From NCBI GenBank assembly GCA_024277795.1, contig JAJRUL010000033.1, positions 1-47,739 of the forward strand: a DNA stretch of 47,739 bases, written 5' to 3'. This document shows positions 46,406 through 47,739 of this stretch, one piece after another; the stretch's first letter is position 1, and the number at the start of each line of letters is the position of its first letter. The notes below the pieces were generated by a model. It had not been told where the DNA came from, made no database searches, and was given only the letters and a program-made list of their open reading frames with translations. The stretch comes from Candidatus Zixiibacteriota bacterium (GTDB lineage Bacteria; Zixibacteria; MSB-5A5; GN15; FEB-12). The translations under genes and the position numbers were made by a program.

Positions 46406-46478
46406 TACGCCATCTAGGGATCGAACCTAGGACAAGCTGATTAAGAGTCAGCTGCTCTACCAACTGAGCTAATGGCGC
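46406..46478 (-). tRNA. tRNA-Lys (anticodon CTT)
   Basis: The minus strand folds as a 73-base cloverleaf: acceptor GCGCCAT with ATGGCGT (one G-U), D-arm GCTCAGTTGGTAGAGC, anticodon arm CTGACTCTTAATCAG with CTT, and T-arm TAGGTTCGATCCCTA. CCA is not encoded, and a short T run follows the 3' end. Confidence 0.95.
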
Positions 46479-46647
46479 ATTTTCAAACTGTCGCTATTTT
46501 CAACCAAGCGACAGGTAGCCGATAATTCGGCCATTCGAGGACATTATATAAGAAAACAGGTTGAAATTGGCAAGGGATTTCAGCAGTACATGCAATATCC
46601 GACCAAGAGCTTAATTCTTCACTCATGGTGGGGTACAACAGGGAATT

Positions 46648-46830
46648 GTGCAGGTCCGCAAGCGAACGCTACGCTACTGCTTCTGTAACAGACCAATCGA
46701 ATGGCAACATTCTTCATTTCATAGATATCATCAAAAGGGGATATATCCGGCAGATTGGGGTATCAAAGATAAGAACAGATTAATCGGTGCATATGGAGAA
46801 TACGAGGTGTCAGGAGCACAGGGCTCTTGA
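46648..46830 (+). pseudogene. C-terminal remnant of a REP-associated tyrosine transposase (RAYT)
   Basis: Residues 10-44 of this frame read as the end of a RAYT/Y1 transposase: CNRPIEWQHSSFHRY followed by GIYPADWG, matching the family's usual (V)xRPEDWPxSSFHRYVxxGxYPADWG ending. The catalytic HUH motif and Tyr are absent, and nothing upstream in any frame restores them, so the gene is dead. It ends two bases before the end of the convergent ORF6N fragment. Confidence 0.7.
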
Positions 46831-46831
46831 C

Positions 46832-47158
46832 CTACTTTGCTATCTTTCTGTTTTGAGAGGGGGGAGGTTTCATCAGCTGTTTGATAGCATCAAAAATCAG
46901 TTTTATGTCACTATCGTGCCCAGCTAATTTCCGTTCAAGCTGAGTTAGTTTTTCTGTGATTTCCTTATGAGCCGTCAGCAATTCCCGAAGTCTTACAAAT
47001 GCCCTCACTACCAAAATGCTAACTTCAATCGCCCGCTTGGAGTTTAGCACACTTGCCAACATTGTAGCCCCATGCTCGGTAAAGACATACGGCGGATATC
47101 GCCTGCCCCCTCGCCCTTTCTTTGAGGTCACAATTTGTGACCTCAAAGATTCATAAAA
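46832..47158 (-). pseudogene. 5'-truncated ORF6N-domain protein
   Basis: The visible 104-108 residues correspond to the latter two thirds of ORF6N/KilA-N-type phage-related proteins: ESLRSQIVTSKKGRGG, RRYPPYVFTEHGATML, KRAIEVSILVVRAFVRLREL, then a coiled-coil tail and FDAIKQLMKPP. The N-terminal roughly 80-90 residues (VxxRIxxIRGxxVMLDxDLAxLYGV...) are missing; upstream sequence turns directly into the end of a dockerin-tailed gene. A TTG could initiate the remnant, but a functional protein is unlikely. Confidence 0.75.
47121..47149. repeat. Perfect 29-bp palindrome at a gene junction
   Basis: CTTTGAGGTCACAA (47121-47134), a central T, TTGTGACCTCAAAG (47136-47149). It encodes the SLRSQIVTSK of the ORF6N fragment and ends just before the dockerin gene's stop codon. 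Confidence 0.9.
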
Positions 47159-47739
47159 ACAAATAACTTACCAACGCCGTTATATCGCTAACATTAACCG
47201 TTCCGTTACCATCAAGATCGGCTGCCTCAATAAGCTGAGGTACTGGACCACCTCCAAATAGGAAATCTACTAAGTAGGTCAAATCAGAGATATTAACAGT
47301 TCCATCCATATTGACATCCCCAGACCTATGCCCGACCATCACAACCTCTCCAGATGCAGAGAAACTTGCCGCATCGGTAAAGAGTCCCGTCAAACTATAA
47401 GTTTGTGTGGTGGTGTCGTACAACTGTCCATAGTCTTGAATAAACTGGGTCAGAAGAATATCAGCTTTCATCACTTCACCCGTAAACCCGGAATAGTTCG
47501 GAAGAATCGACCATGAAACGGGAACCAATGTTCCGTTAATAAGCAAAGTCGATACATCAACATCCTGCACAGTCCTTCCCTCAGTTATGTTACCGAAGTA
47601 GATACTGAATAGCAGGCTATCTATGTTGTTAGCCTGTAAGGTATAAATTGTATCTGGTGAAATTGTAGCGTCATACCCGGTAAAAGGAGTGTACTTAAAC
47701 ACTCTATCTGTGACACTTGATAAATCATGACCACCTATC
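47151..47739 (-). CDS. Dockerin-tailed secreted protein, partial at both ends
   Basis: The frame runs off the right edge (open through 47738), so the N-terminus lies outside. The visible part has a beta domain (NIDSLLFSIYFGNI, STLLINGTLVPVSW, GFTGEVMKADI) like that before the dockerin in the 25216 gene. A dockerin-like pair follows (SGDVNMDGTVNISDLTYL, then DLDGNGTVNVSDITALVSYLF). All other dockerin tails in the window continue with (Q/K)xGxxP and a final Cys-containing end; this one stops at YLFL right at the junction with the ORF6N fragment. It is therefore truncated by a rearrangement, though only by about 8-12 residues. Confidence 0.85.
   Translation of the reverse strand, partial: IGGHDLSSVTDRVFKYTPFTGYDATISPDTIYTLQANNIDSLLFSIYFGNITEGRTVQDVDVSTLLINGTLVPVSWSILPNYSGFTGEVMKADILLTQFIQDYGQLYDTTTQTYSLTGLFTDAASFSASGEVVMVGHRSGDVNMDGTVNISDLTYLVDFLFGGGPVPQLIEAADLDGNGTVNVSDITALVSYLFL

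Noticed and set aside
46406..47150. Genomic island integrated at tRNA-Lys
   Set aside because: The gene fragments lie on the 5' side of the tRNA, whereas integrases normally use the 3' end. No integrase and no repeated tRNA 3' end were seen.

Overview
The window (about 47.7 kb, moderately AT-rich) looks like a chromosomal piece of a Gram-negative, probably anaerobic or microaerophilic bacterium. It encodes outer-membrane barrels, lipoproteins, OmpA-type proteins, rubrerythrin and an RIC-type iron-sulfur repair protein. Six loci encode secreted proteins ending in a dockerin-like tail (paired GDxN..G loops plus a DLTxLVxYLFxxGP helix). From memory, this style is common in candidate phylum Zixibacteria and related FCB-group bacteria. 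That placement is an inference and needs a marker-gene tree.

Layout. 1-2108 (minus): a Na+/H+ antiporter nhaA, cut by the left edge, behind a Na+/Ca2+ exchanger. 2361-4256 (minus): queC-queE-queD, making the 7-deazaguanine precursor of queuosine. 4346-5868: a GNAT-like protein converging on mtnN. 6105-11426: an envelope block with a lipoprotein, a barrel protein, an OmpA-family protein, a lipoprotein with 18 xDT hexapeptide repeats, and a translationally coupled OmpA-domain/barrel protein. 11816-12742: a nitrilase. 13018-17353: carA-carB with striking similarity to the eukaryotic CAD-type enzyme. 17392-17950: two decayed genes. 18284-29259: three secreted dockerin-tailed proteins (an S1 protease, an M14 carboxypeptidase and a large multidomain protein). 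29285-30565: a repeat island in which an unknown gene is flanked by two copies of a hairpin-forming palindrome. 30576-35165 (minus): a subtilisin that shares nearly its whole non-catalytic body with the S1 protease. 35731-37202: ric and rubrerythrin, convergent. 37330-45534 (minus): a 2734-residue beta-helix protein with an A-B-B-A internal duplication. 46139-47739: a small zinc-ribbon gene, tRNA-Lys(CTT), a decayed REP-associated transposase, a 5'-truncated ORF6N gene and a 3'-truncated dockerin-tailed gene.

How it fits together. The secreted set (S1 and S8 endopeptidases, M14 carboxypeptidase, beta-helix giant) suggests extracellular protein and polymer breakdown with a shared C-terminal attachment tag. 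No cohesin is visible here. The most unusual material is (i) the palindrome-flanked unknown gene with nearby REP-like repeats, in a window that also holds a dead RAYT; (ii) swapping of unrelated protease heads on one conserved body; (iii) the breakpoint at 47.15 kb, which truncates two genes at the edge of a perfect 29-bp palindrome. Housekeeping genes are single, intact and ordinary apart from the eukaryote-like CarAB.
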